From Megasphaera sp. NM10 (GTDB lineage: Bacteria > Bacillota > Negativicutes > Veillonellales > Megasphaeraceae), in contig NZ_APHY01000009.1 of the NCBI RefSeq assembly GCF_000417505.1, positions 1 through 64,000 of the forward strand: a DNA stretch of 64,000 nucleotides, written 5' to 3'. The notes beneath the pieces were generated by a model. It saw nothing but the letters and a program-made list of their open reading frames with translations. It ran no database searches and was not told the origin of the DNA. Shown one piece after another: positions 26,722-35,682 of the stretch. How positions within the stretch are numbered: position 1 is the first letter of the stretch; each line of letters starts with the position of its first letter. The position numbers and the translations under genes were made by a program.

Positions 26722-27839
26722 ATGAAGAAAGTGATTTTTGACGTCGATGGCGTCTTGCTCAGTGAAAAACGCTATTTCGACGTATCGGCCTGGTAGTCTG
26801 GGAATGGTATTACAGCCCGCGCTACATGCACCTCAAACCGGAACGGATCACGGCCGACCTTGACGATGATACCATCGCCGCCCTGCGGGCCCGCTTCTGG
26901 AGGAACGACGATATCTTATTGTGGCTCAAGAAACACGGCGTCAACAGCAACTGGGACATGGTCCACGCCCACATCGTCGTCACCTTGTGGCTCATGCTGG
27001 AAAAGTATGTCGCCGACCACGGCGGTCTGGAAGGGAGCCTGAAGAAAATCGACGATATCCAGTACCTGGGCTCTCTCCTGCGGGGCTATCCCGTACCGAC
27101 GGCCGACGACGTCTATCGCCGCCTGAGCAATGTCATCCCCGAACGGGCCGGCAAGGACGAAGTCTTTACCTATCTGGCCAATGCCGTCCAGTCGTCCCTG
27201 GGACCGGGCTCCAAGCAGTGGACGCCCCTCGATTCGCCCTTGTGGCAGCTGGAATTCGAGGCCTTCCAGGACTGGTATTTCGGCGACGAGCTCTATGAAC
27301 AGACGTATGGCAAGAAACCTTATGCACCGGGGAAACCGGGCTTTTTGACGCGGGAAGAACCACTGGGGACTGTTGACGGCATCCGCAACATGTTCCGGGA
27401 ATTGAAGAAACGGGGCTATCAGATTGCCATCGCCACGGGCCGGTCGAAAATGGAAATGGAGATTCCCTTCCGGACCTATGGCTGGCTCGACGAATTCGAC
27501 GAACACTACGTTGCGACCTATAGCGACATCGAAGAAGCCGAAGCCATGCTGCACATGTCCCTGGACAAGCCCAACCCCTTTGCTTATTACCTCGGGGCTT
27601 TCGGCAAGAATAAGAAACATTACCTCGATTACGTCAGCCATCCCGACGACTTCAAGAAGGGCATCTACTACGTCGTCGGCGACTCCCTGGCCGACGTCTG
27701 GTGCGCCCGGGCCATGGGAGCCACCATGATTGGGACCCTGACCGGCATCGACGGGCCGGCGGCCAAGCCCATGTTCCAGAAGGAGCACGTCCGCTACATC
27801 GTCGATTCAGTCGAAGAGATTTTAGATATTTTACCGTAG
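26722..27839 (+). pseudogene. HAD-family hydrolase, single-base frameshift near the N-terminus
   Basis: Translation from ATG 26722 (Shine-Dalgarno GAGGAGG) gives MKKVIFDVDGVLLSEKRYF, motif I of the HAD superfamily, but hits TAG at 26794. The rest continues in another frame (VWEWYYSPRYM onward) to 27839, with motif II in IATGRSK and motifs III/IV in VVGDSLADVWCA. Adding one C at 26790/26791 (GGCCCTGGTAGTC) restores a protein of 372 residues. The large cap region (about 150 residues between motifs I and II) is unassigned. Follows the his operon by 19 bases. HisB here lacks a HolPase domain, but this cap does not look like known HolPases. Confidence 0.75.
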
Positions 27840-27847
27840 GAATTATC

Positions 27848-28942
27848 ATGAAGATTACAGCTATTGAAATCGGGAAGATCGCCATTCCCTTGAAGACGCC
27901 GTTCATCACGGCCCTGCGCCGCGTCGACGTCGCCGAAGACCTGGTCGTCAAGGTCCATACCGACGACGGCCACACGGGCTACGGCAACGCACCGGCGACG
28001 GTCGTCATCACCGGTGACAGTCACCAATCGGTCGCCGCTGCCATTAAATATACCATCGGGCCGAAACTCATCGGCCGGGATATCGACGACCGCGAAGATA
28101 TCCTCGACACGATCCATCAATCTATGGTCCACAACACGTCGGCCAAGGCCGCCCTGGACATGGCCGTCCACGACCTCTTCGGCCAGCGTTACGGCCTGCC
28201 CTTGTACCGCTTCTTCGGCGGCCGCAAGACGCGCATCGCCTCGGACCTCACCATCAGCGTCAACGCGCCGGACACGATGGCTTCCGACGCCGTCCAGGCC
28301 GTTTCTCGCGGCTACAGCCACTTGAAACTGAAAGTCGGCATCGACCCGGCCATGGACTTCCAGCGCGTCGCCGCCATCCGCAAGGCCGTCGGGCCGGACG
28401 TCACTATCCGCCTCGACGCCAACCAGGGCTGGAAGCCGAAAGAAGCCATCCGCCTCATCGGCCGCATGGAAGACGCCGGCCTCGCTATCGAACTGGTCGA
28501 ACAGCCCGTGGCAGCCGCTGACTTCGACGGCCTGAAACAGGTCACGGACCACGTCGCGACGGACATCATGGCCGACGAATCGGCCTTCAGCCCGCGCGAC
28601 GTCTTCCGCCTCCTGGCCATGCGGGCCTGTGACCTCATCAACATCAAACTCATGAAGGCCGGCGGCCTGGCCCCGGCTGCCCAGATCGCCGCCATGGCCG
28701 ACGCCGCCGGCGTCGCCTGCATGATGGGCTGTATGCTGGAAAGCAAAGTCGGCATCACCGCCGCCGCGGCCCTGTCTGCCGGCAAGGCCGTCATCACCAA
28801 GAACGACCTCGACGCCGCCGACCTCATGGCCGCCGACCCCGTCCGGGGCGGCATCACCTATGACAAAGACCACCTCGTCGTCCCCGACGCACCGGGCCTG
28901 GGCATTACGGCCATTGATGGCTGGCTGCCATTAAAAGATTGA
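27848..28942 (+). CDS. Dipeptide epimerase, enolase superfamily
   Basis: 364 residues of the muconate-lactonizing subgroup. Catalytic lysine pair KLKVG (K-X-K), metal ligands in RLDANQGW, VEQP and MADES, and INIKLMKAGG carrying the opposite lysine. Sequence style fits L-Ala-D/L-Glu (murein dipeptide) epimerases, which recycle cell-wall peptides; exact dipeptide preference is not readable. Start ATG 27848, eight bases after the frameshifted HAD gene; a frame from 27701 overlaps that gene and is not used. Confidence 0.88.
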   Translation: MKITAIEIGKIAIPLKTPFITALRRVDVAEDLVVKVHTDDGHTGYGNAPATVVITGDSHQSVAAAIKYTIGPKLIGRDIDDREDILDTIHQSMVHNTSAKAALDMAVHDLFGQRYGLPLYRFFGGRKTRIASDLTISVNAPDTMASDAVQAVSRGYSHLKLKVGIDPAMDFQRVAAIRKAVGPDVTIRLDANQGWKPKEAIRLIGRMEDAGLAIELVEQPVAAADFDGLKQVTDHVATDIMADESAFSPRDVFRLLAMRACDLINIKLMKAGGLAPAAQIAAMADAAGVACMMGCMLESKVGITAAAALSAGKAVITKNDLDAADLMAADPVRGGITYDKDHLVVPDAPGLGITAIDGWLPLKD

Positions 28943-28967
28943 CACCGGCGCCGACATTTTTTATAAT
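28939..28967 (+). promoter_or_regulatory. Promoter of the trmB-rodA group
   Basis: TTGACA (28939-28944) overlapping the epimerase stop codon, 17-base spacer, TATAAT (28962-28967): perfect consensus. Confidence 0.85.
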
Positions 28968-28994
28968 TAAATAAGTCTGAAAAAGTTAGTCATG

Positions 28995-29030
28995 GAACCC
29001 TTCGGCTTGTACAGCAGGTCTGAAGGGTTC
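28995..29030 (+). other. Structured leader upstream of trmB
   Basis: Inverted repeat GAACCCTTC (28995-29003) / GAAGGGTTC (29022-29030) with an 18-base loop containing CTTGTAC. The same CTTGTAC recurs right after the stem (29030-29036). No strong T-run follows, so it is not a simple terminator; a cis-acting leader is possible. Confidence 0.45.
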
Positions 29031-29065
29031 TTGTACGATGAATCGTTTTTTACATAGGAGGTATA

Positions 29066-29770
29066 ATGCGTTTACGAAGAAAACCGTGGATTGACGAGGC
29101 TATCAAGGATTATAGTGATTTTCTCCATCTGGAAAGCTGCGAAAGCTATAAGGGAAAATGGCGTTCCCTCTTTAAGAATCCCGATGCGCCGCTGTGGGTC
29201 GAATTGGGGACGGGGAAGGGGAATTTCATTTCCCAGATGGCCCAGATCCACAAGGATGTCAATTTCATCGGCATCGAGATCCAGGTCGGCGTCCTCTATT
29301 ATGCCGGCAAGAAGTGCGCCGCTGCCGAAGTGGACAATGTCCAGCTCCTGCGCTTTGACGTAGCCCGCCTGGAAGATATTTTTGCCCCAGGGGAAGTGGA
29401 CCGCTTCTTCATCAACTTCTGCGATCCCTGGCCCAAGAAGCGCCATGCCAAACGGCGCCTGACGTACCGCGGTTTCCTCGACCGCTACGCACGGCTCCTG
29501 CGGGAAAATGGCCAGATTTACTTCAAGTCCGATAATGCCGGTCTCTTCGATTTCACCCTCGACGAGTTCCGCGAATGTGGCTGGCCCTTGTCGGAAGTGA
29601 CTTATGATCTGCATAACAGCCCGATTTTGAATGAAGCCATGACGGAATATGAAGCGAAGTTCAGCGCCAAGGGACAGCCCATTTTCCGTTGTGTCGCTAC
29701 GCGTCCCAAGGAAGTGATTGCTCATGTTAAAACCCAGACTGACCGTCCGGACCCGGCGCCGGAGGACTAA
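29066..29770 (+). CDS. trmB: tRNA (guanine-N7)-methyltransferase
   Basis: Makes m7G46 in tRNA variable loops. 234 residues. SAM-binding motif VELGTGKGNFISQMA and the TrmB signature FCDPWPKKRHAKRRL. Shine-Dalgarno TAGGAGG. Its 3' end overlaps the start of the rodA/ftsW gene by 47 bases in another frame. Confidence 0.95.
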   Translation: MRLRRKPWIDEAIKDYSDFLHLESCESYKGKWRSLFKNPDAPLWVELGTGKGNFISQMAQIHKDVNFIGIEIQVGVLYYAGKKCAAAEVDNVQLLRFDVARLEDIFAPGEVDRFFINFCDPWPKKRHAKRRLTYRGFLDRYARLLRENGQIYFKSDNAGLFDFTLDEFRECGWPLSEVTYDLHNSPILNEAMTEYEAKFSAKGQPIFRCVATRPKEVIAHVKTQTDRPDPAPED

Positions 29771-31016
29771 CGTCCTCTGGCTGGTGGGTATCTTTTCGTG
29801 CCTTGTCGTCATCGGCATGGAAAATATCCTCAGCTCGACCTTTGTCCTCGATGGCGGCAGTACGGTCTATGGTTATCTCTTGAAACAATTGGGCTTCCTG
29901 GTGATGGGCCTGCTGGCGTCTGCCGGCGTCTGGCACCTGGGCTATCCGTGGCTGCGCCGCTGGTGCGGTACGCTGGTCCTGATCAGCGCCGTGCTGCTCT
30001 TTGCCGTCAAGGCCATCGGCATCACCGTCAACGGTGCTCAGCGCTGGCTGGGCTATGGGGCCGTGTCTTTCCAGCCGTCGGAATTTGCTAAGCTGGCAGC
30101 CATCATTTGCACGGCTGCGGCGCTGACTTTCTTTTGGGAATGTCACGGTGACCAGCAGACTGTCGTCGAACGATTCACTAAAAAATGGCGCATCGAGCAC
30201 TTGGCGCCGTCATTATTGGCAAAGAAGAAGCTCTTCAAGAGCTATGGTCTGCTCTGCCTCTTGCCGGCTCTCTTCCTCTCTGCTATTATCTTGATTCAGC
30301 CTGATGCCGGCACGGCTATCGTGCTCTTTGTGCCGTCGGCGTTCATGCTCTTTTGCAGCGGCATCCCACTCTATGACCGGCACTGGTCGTATAAGAAAAT
30401 CGGCCTGTGGACCCTTGCGGCAATCGTTATCGGCGTCCTGGCTTTTTATTTCTTTGGTCATGATTACCAGAAAGACCGCATCCGGGCCTGGATATACCCT
30501 GAGGACTACAAGAAGACCATCGGCTATCAGATAACCCAGAGCCTCATCGCCATCGGTTCCGGCGGCGTCTGGGGCCAGGGCATGGGGACGGGCATCAGCA
30601 AGTTCAGTTACCTGCCCGAAGCCCATACGGACTTCGCTTATGCTATCCTTTGCCAGGAATGGGGCTTTTTGGGCGGTGTCCTGGTCTTATTCCTGTTTTT
30701 CGCCCTGATTTATTTTGGCGTCCAGGCGGCAGGCTCCTGTCAGGACCGGTTCGGCATGTTCCTGGCCATGGGAATTACCTTTTCTCTCGGCGGCCAGGGC
30801 CTGGTCAACATGGCTATGGTTACGGACCTGTTTCCCGTCGTCGGTGTCCCGCTGCCCTTCATCAGTTACGGCGGGTCATCCCTTATTTTGAACCTGATTT
30901 CTGCGTCGCTCCTGCTGCGCGTCAGCTATGATAATTACATGGCCGCGGCCAAGGCGCAGGACTTGAGTGCCCAGCAGGCCCGGCAGGCTTTGCGTCCGCC
31001 CTTTATGGGGCATTGA
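29724..31016 (+). CDS. SEDS peptidoglycan polymerase (RodA/FtsW family)
   Basis: Membrane glycosyltransferase polymerising lipid II. 430 residues, about ten membrane segments. Family landmarks are RWLGYGAVSFQPSEFAK, the essential Asp in PEAHTDFAYAILCQEWGF, and PLPFISYGGSSL near the C-terminus. Whether it serves elongation (RodA) or division (FtsW) cannot be settled; no class B PBP is adjacent. Start ATG 29724 with AAGGAAG upstream; a TTG two codons earlier is the alternative. Translationally linked to trmB by overlap. Confidence 0.9.
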   Translation: MLKPRLTVRTRRRRTNVLWLVGIFSCLVVIGMENILSSTFVLDGGSTVYGYLLKQLGFLVMGLLASAGVWHLGYPWLRRWCGTLVLISAVLLFAVKAIGITVNGAQRWLGYGAVSFQPSEFAKLAAIICTAAALTFFWECHGDQQTVVERFTKKWRIEHLAPSLLAKKKLFKSYGLLCLLPALFLSAIILIQPDAGTAIVLFVPSAFMLFCSGIPLYDRHWSYKKIGLWTLAAIVIGVLAFYFFGHDYQKDRIRAWIYPEDYKKTIGYQITQSLIAIGSGGVWGQGMGTGISKFSYLPEAHTDFAYAILCQEWGFLGGVLVLFLFFALIYFGVQAAGSCQDRFGMFLAMGITFSLGGQGLVNMAMVTDLFPVVGVPLPFISYGGSSLILNLISASLLLRVSYDNYMAAAKAQDLSAQQARQALRPPFMGH

Positions 31017-31037
31017 ATTTAGGAGGATTTTGATTTT

Positions 31038-32303
31038 ATGGAACAACGAAGAATTATACATGTGGAAGAACGGCTGCCTATCTTGCCGACGATTCCCCTG
31101 AGTTTACAGCATCTCTTTGCCATGTTCGGCTCGACGGTCCTGGTCCCGTTCCTGCTCCACGTCGACCCGGCGACGGCCCTGTTCATGAACGGCGTCGGTA
31201 CGCTCATTTATCTGACCATTTGTAAATGGCGCCTGCCGGCCTACCTCGGTTCGAGTTTCGCCTTCATTTCGCCGGTCCTGGCTGTCTGCGCGACACCGGG
31301 CATGTCCTATGGCGACGCCCAGGGGGGCTTCATCGTCTTCGGCCTGTCCTTCATGATCCTGGCGGCCATTGTCGACAAGGTCGGCACCAAGTGGATCGAC
31401 GTCCTCTTCCCGCCGGCTGCCATGGGCTCCATCGTAGCCATCATCGGCCTGGAACTGGCGCCGCTGGCCATGAATATGTCCGGTTATATGGGCGAAGTCC
31501 AGGGCATGTCCAATGAAACGGCCATGATCATTTCGACGTTCACCCTGGTCGTCACCATCCTGGCCACCGTCCTCGGCCGGGGCTTCATCGGCATCATCCC
31601 CATCCTCATCGGCGTCATTGCCGGCTATATCCTGTCGTTCTTCATGGGCGTCGTCGATTGGACCCATGTCCAGGAAATGCCATGGGTCGCCTTTCCGACC
31701 TTCTATAAGCCGGAATTCAATCTCAGCGCTATCATGATGATCATGCCGGCCCTGTTCGTCGTCCTGGCCGAACACCTGGGCCATCTCTTCGTCACCAGCG
31801 ATATCGTCGGCCGCGACCTCATCAAGGACCCGGGCCTGCACCGGTCGCTCTTTGCCGACGGCTTGTCCAACGTCCTGTCCGGCCTGGTCGGTTCGACGCC
31901 GAATACGACGTATGGTGAAAACATGGGCGTCATGGCCATTACCGGCGTATACAGTACGTGGGTCATCGGCGGCGCTGCTGTCTTTGCCATCCTCTTTTCC
32001 TTCGTCGGCAAGATCGCAGCCCTCATCCACGCCATCCCGACGCCGGTCATGGGCGGTGTCTGCATTCTCCTGTTCGGCTTCATCGCCGCTTCAGGCCTGC
32101 GTATGCTCGTCGAAAAGAAAGTCGATTATACGCGCTCGAAGAACCTCATCCTCACGGCTGTCACCATGATTTCCGGCCTCAGCGGGGCGACTATCGTCCT
32201 CGGTCCGGTCCAGCTCAAGGGCATGGGCCTGGCTACGGTCGTCGCCATGGTCATGAGCCTCATCTTCCTTTTCTTTGAAAAGATTCATTGGGCCAACGAA
32301 TAG
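31038..32303 (+). CDS. uraA: Uracil permease, NCS2 family
   Basis: Proton-linked uracil uptake across the inner membrane. 421 residues, about 14 membrane segments. N-terminal PLSLQHLFAMFGSTVLVPFLL and LGSSFAFISPVLAV, the binding helix with Glu in VLAEHLGHLFVTSD, and GLVGSTPNTTYGENMGVMA are typical of UraA. ATG 31038 follows AGGAGGA, 21 bases after the SEDS gene. No PyrR-type leader is seen in that short gap. Confidence 0.9.
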   Translation: MEQRRIIHVEERLPILPTIPLSLQHLFAMFGSTVLVPFLLHVDPATALFMNGVGTLIYLTICKWRLPAYLGSSFAFISPVLAVCATPGMSYGDAQGGFIVFGLSFMILAAIVDKVGTKWIDVLFPPAAMGSIVAIIGLELAPLAMNMSGYMGEVQGMSNETAMIISTFTLVVTILATVLGRGFIGIIPILIGVIAGYILSFFMGVVDWTHVQEMPWVAFPTFYKPEFNLSAIMMIMPALFVVLAEHLGHLFVTSDIVGRDLIKDPGLHRSLFADGLSNVLSGLVGSTPNTTYGENMGVMAITGVYSTWVIGGAAVFAILFSFVGKIAALIHAIPTPVMGGVCILLFGFIAASGLRMLVEKKVDYTRSKNLILTAVTMISGLSGATIVLGPVQLKGMGLATVVAMVMSLIFLFFEKIHWANE

Positions 32304-32329
32304 CAGGCCATCTGAAAGGAGTTCCGTCT

Positions 32330-33409
32330 ATGACTATTCCACAACCGAAAACCCGCGACGATTTGATCGCGCTGCTCTCGATTACCGATCCTGATGAACT
32401 CCAGGCGCTTTATGATGCGGCTTATGCCGTCAAGGCCGCCGGTGTGGGACGCGTCGTCTATTACCGGGGCCTCGTCGAATTTTCCAATTACTGTATCAAA
32501 GACTGCAAATACTGCGGCATCCGCAAGAGCAATGACGAAGTAGAACGCTTCGATACGCCGCGCGAAGACATCCTGGCCATGGCCCGCTGGGCCTGGGAGA
32601 ACCGCTACGGCTCCCTGACCCTCCAGTCCGGCGAACGGCAGGATGAAGAGTTCATCGACTACGTCGAAGGCCTAGTCCGCGACATCAAGGCCTTGAGCCA
32701 CGGCGAACTGGGCCTGACCCTCTGCGTCGGTGAACAGACGGAAGAAACGTACCGCCGCTGGTTCGACGCCGGCGCCCACCGCTATCTCCTGCGCATCGAA
32801 ACGAGCAACCCCGACCTCTACGCGACGCTCCATCCCCAGGACGGCCATCACCGCTGGCAGGTCCGCAAGGACTGCCTGGACAGCCTGCGCCGCATCGGCT
32901 ACCAGGTCGGGACAGGGGACATGATTGGCCTGCCCGGCCAGACCCTGGGCGATTTGGCCGATGACATCCTCTTTTACCGGGACATGGACATCGACATGAT
33001 CGGCATGGGTCCCTACGTCGTCCATCACAATACACCGGTCGGCAAAGACGTCATGGCTGCCGGTATGGACAGTGCCGAAGAAAAGAAACGGCGCCTGGAA
33101 CTGGGCCTCAAGATGATTGCCGTCACGCGCCTCTTCCTGCCCGACGTCAACATCGCCGCTACGACGGCCCTCCAGGCCCTCCATCCCCTGGGACGGGAAC
33201 TGGGCCTCAAAGCCGGGGCCAACGTCCTCATGCCCATCGTCACGGTCCCCAAATATCGCCCACAGTACCTCTTATACGACAACAAACCCTGTGTCGACGA
33301 AGTACCGGACCAGTGCAAGAACTGCCTCAGCGCCCGCGTAGCCTCCGTAGGCGACACCATCGGCCTGGGACAATGGGGCGATTCGCCACACTTTTTCCAT
33401 AAGAAATAG
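32330..33409 (+). CDS. hydE: [FeFe]-hydrogenase maturase HydE (radical SAM)
   Basis: Radical SAM enzyme in assembly of the hydrogenase H-cluster. 359 residues. Cluster motif EFSNYCIKDCKYCGIRKSN (Cys-X3-Cys-X2-Cys), preceded by VYYRGL, with TLQSGE and GDMIGLPGQT as expected for HydE rather than BioB. A C-terminal cysteine pair (QCKNC) is present. Start ATG 32330 behind AAAGGAG. hydF, hydG and the hydrogenase itself are not in the window, so maturation genes are scattered. Confidence 0.88.
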   Translation: MTIPQPKTRDDLIALLSITDPDELQALYDAAYAVKAAGVGRVVYYRGLVEFSNYCIKDCKYCGIRKSNDEVERFDTPREDILAMARWAWENRYGSLTLQSGERQDEEFIDYVEGLVRDIKALSHGELGLTLCVGEQTEETYRRWFDAGAHRYLLRIETSNPDLYATLHPQDGHHRWQVRKDCLDSLRRIGYQVGTGDMIGLPGQTLGDLADDILFYRDMDIDMIGMGPYVVHHNTPVGKDVMAAGMDSAEEKKRRLELGLKMIAVTRLFLPDVNIAATTALQALHPLGRELGLKAGANVLMPIVTVPKYRPQYLLYDNKPCVDEVPDQCKNCLSARVASVGDTIGLGQWGDSPHFFHKK

Positions 33410-33490
33410 TAGAGGGCGCCCAGAGTGCGCCCTGCCGGACATTTGAACGGTTCTCTAAAAAACTAATTGGATAATCGCACATATCCTGAA

Positions 33491-33517
33491 TCGGGCTTGC
33501 CACGTGCAAGCCCCTAC
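33491..33517 (-). repeat. REP-like palindrome (GTAGGGG family)
   Basis: Minus strand GTAGGGGCTTGC, loop ACGTG, GCAAGCCCGA. Same stem sequence as the copy at 16312. Confidence 0.75.
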
Positions 33518-33531
33518 AGATTGTAAATCAT

Positions 33532-33557
33532 AAAAAGGCCCCGATTGGGGGCCTTTG
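33532..33557 (+). terminator. Terminator after hydE
   Basis: AAAAGGCCCC-GATTG-GGGGCCTTT, a 9-bp stem with short T-run. Its sequence differs from the TGTCGCA family. Confidence 0.7.
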
Positions 33558-33589
33558 CTAATTCCTAGCCACTAAGCTGCTAACCACTC

Positions 33590-33624
33590 AAAAAGCCCTG
33601 TCACCTACGCGACAGGGCTTTTTG
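33590..33624. terminator. Terminator of the TGTCGCA-core family
   Basis: AAAAAGCCCTGTC / GACAGGGCTTTTT with loop ACCTACGC. Lies 6 bases past the 3' end of the minus-strand tRNA-Ser and serves both directions. Confidence 0.85.
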
Positions 33625-33629
33625 GAAAT

Positions 33630-33718
33630 TGGCGGAAAGGGTGGGATTCGAACCCACGGTGCGTTGCCGCATCACTAGTTTTCAAGACTAGCTCCTTAAA
33701 CCACTCGGACACCTTTCC
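33630..33718 (-). tRNA. tRNA-Ser (TGA)
   Basis: 89 bases on the minus strand with encoded CCA. Acceptor GGAAAGG / CCTTTCC, anticodon loop CTTGAAA (TGA), long variable arm and GTTCGAATC T-loop. Confidence 0.96.
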
Positions 33719-33774
33719 ATAACGAAACTATTATAGCAGAGTTTTCACAACTCCGTCAAGGACGGCACAGGGAC

Positions 33775-33804
33775 TTGCTAATTGACTTTTATATGGTATA
33801 TAAT
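33775..33804 (+). promoter_or_regulatory. Promoter of the 2-hydroxyacid dehydrogenase operon
   Basis: TTGCTA (33775-33780), 18-base spacer, TATAAT (33799-33804). Confidence 0.6.
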
Positions 33805-33856
33805 TAAGTGTATCTTTATGTCTAAATCTTTTGTTTATAGAAAAGGGGCAGTGATA

Positions 33857-34834
33857 ATGTATCACATAAGTGTTTTGACAGGACGTCAGGATGAAGATGA
33901 TTTTGGAGAGAGACTGCGCGATGTAGCGCGCGTTGAATATTGTCCTCCCGGAGATGAAGAAGAATTGGCCGACAGGCTCGAAGATGCAGATGTCATCATC
34001 TGTAAGTCCGAACCGATTACGGCATCCCTTCTGGAAGAATTGGACGATCTGAAATTGATCGTCGTCTTATCGACGCGGTCGGATAATGTCGACTTGGCGG
34101 CTGCCCGGGAAAAGGGTGTCATGGTCATCAACAATACGTCGTACTGTGTCGACGATATTGCCGACCATACGTGTGCCATGATCCTGGCCCTCATCCGCCA
34201 GCTGCCGGAGTACCAGAGCGATATCCGCACCAACAGCCGTTGGGAATACGGGTCCGTTCCCTGGCCTATCCACCGTGTCAGCAGCAATCTCATCGGCCTC
34301 GTCGGGTTTGGCCATGTCGGTCGTGCCGTCGCCGCCCGTCTCCAGGCTTTTGGATGCAAGATCCAGGCTTATGATCCGTTTGTCAGCGAAAAGGTCATGA
34401 TGGAACGCAGCGTCCGTCCCGTCGACTTCGACAAACTTCTCCAGACCAGCGACGTCGTATCACTTCACATGCCGCTCAACGAAACGACACGCTACATATT
34501 CCAGGACGAACAGTTCGAGGAAATGAAGGAAGGCTCCATGTTCGTCAACTGCTGCCGCGGCGGCCTGGCGGACGAAGCGGCTCTTTATCATGCTGTCGAC
34601 GACGGCCATATCCGCAGTGCCGCCCTCGACGTATTGTCCATGGAACATCCGAGCCCGATGCTGCTCAAGATGATCGCCCGGCCGGAATTCCTGCTCACGC
34701 CCAGCGTCTGCTTCCATTCCGTCGAAGCCGACAAGGCCGTCCGCGATGATGCCGAACGGTACATCCGCCTGTTCCTGGCTGGCCATTACGATGAGCTGCC
34801 CGTTGTGACCTTGCGGGACAACGAAGAATCTTAA
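33857..34834 (+). CDS. D-isomer-specific 2-hydroxyacid dehydrogenase
   Basis: NAD-dependent oxidoreductase of 325 residues. Rossmann fingerprint LVGFGHVGRAVAARLQAFG, catalytic Arg in NCCRGGLADEAAL, Glu in LDVLSMEHPSP and a His in PSVCFHSVEADKA. The usual family ending HIA is replaced by CFHS. The substrate is not readable; CtBP-like and phosphoglycerate-type branches both fit. Start ATG 33857 (Shine-Dalgarno AAAGGGG); a longer frame from 33782 starts upstream of the -10 box and is rejected. First gene of a probable operon with the deacetylase. Confidence 0.85.
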   Translation: MYHISVLTGRQDEDDFGERLRDVARVEYCPPGDEEELADRLEDADVIICKSEPITASLLEELDDLKLIVVLSTRSDNVDLAAAREKGVMVINNTSYCVDDIADHTCAMILALIRQLPEYQSDIRTNSRWEYGSVPWPIHRVSSNLIGLVGFGHVGRAVAARLQAFGCKIQAYDPFVSEKVMMERSVRPVDFDKLLQTSDVVSLHMPLNETTRYIFQDEQFEEMKEGSMFVNCCRGGLADEAALYHAVDDGHIRSAALDVLSMEHPSPMLLKMIARPEFLLTPSVCFHSVEADKAVRDDAERYIRLFLAGHYDELPVVTLRDNEES

Positions 34835-34852
34835 CGAGAGGGGCTGTACAAT

Positions 34853-35659
34853 TTGCGTATATGGAAACTGGCCTGCCTGGCCATCCTGTGCTGCTTCCTG
34901 CTGGTCGGCTGCACGCCGACGCAGAGCGGCGATACGGCCAAGGCCGACAAGGCACCGCAGGCGCAGGTGGAAATGGCCGTGCCCAAGCAGGGTATCCCGG
35001 TCCTGATGTATCACATGATAGGCGATGTCCCCGATAACGATGCGGTCCTCTTGGAATCGCACTTCCGGGAACAGATGAAGTTCCTGAAGGATAATGACTT
35101 CCATCCCATTACCCTGGACCAGCTCTATGACTATATGGTGCATAACAAGCCCGTACCAGTCCGGCCGGTCGTCCTCACTTTTGACGACGGCTATCCCGAT
35201 ACGTACAGCATCGTCATGCCTGTTTTGAAGGAATACGGCTTTGCCGGGACGGTCTTCGTGCCGACGTATGACACGGACCAGGGAACGCGCCTGAACTGGC
35301 AGCAGGTCAAGGAAATGCAGGCTGCCGGCCTGACCATTGCCTCCCACAGTTATCACCATGAACGGGCGACGGAAATGACAGGGCGCACCTTTGCGGATGA
35401 AATCAAGAAGAGCCAGGCTGAACTCAAGGAACAGCTGGACATTACCAACGAATATTTCTGCTATCCCTATGGCGGCTATACGAAAAGCGCCGGCGACGCG
35501 TTGAAGGCAGCCGGTATCAAACTGGCCTTTACCATGGATCCGGGCTGGGCCAAATACGGGGACAACCCCTATGCGGTCAAGCGCATCTGGATCGGCAATG
35601 CCGTCGATATAGAAAACTTCAAGCAGCGCGTCACGACACCGCAGTATGAAGAACGCTAA
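34853..35659 (+). CDS. Lipoprotein polysaccharide deacetylase (NodB family)
   Basis: Exported de-N-acetylase of the CE4 family. 268 residues. Lipoprotein signal with lipobox LLVGC (Cys about 22). NodB motifs are LTFDDGYPDTY (metal and catalytic Asp), SHSYHHE (metal His pair) and YPYGGY. It uses a TTG start at 34853 behind GAGAGGGG. Likely acts on an exopolysaccharide or on peptidoglycan at the outer face; it is followed by a phosphodiester glycosidase gene, which suggests a shared envelope glycan role (inference). Confidence 0.88.
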   Translation: MRIWKLACLAILCCFLLVGCTPTQSGDTAKADKAPQAQVEMAVPKQGIPVLMYHMIGDVPDNDAVLLESHFREQMKFLKDNDFHPITLDQLYDYMVHNKPVPVRPVVLTFDDGYPDTYSIVMPVLKEYGFAGTVFVPTYDTDQGTRLNWQQVKEMQAAGLTIASHSYHHERATEMTGRTFADEIKKSQAELKEQLDITNEYFCYPYGGYTKSAGDALKAAGIKLAFTMDPGWAKYGDNPYAVKRIWIGNAVDIENFKQRVTTPQYEER

Positions 35660-35682
35660 CTTTATTATTTTCGAGGTTACTT

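Noticed and set aside
33782-33857. Longer N-terminus for the 2-hydroxyacid dehydrogenase starting at 33782
   Set aside because: That start lies upstream of the proposed -10 box and lacks a Shine-Dalgarno site, whereas ATG 33857 has AAAGGGG.
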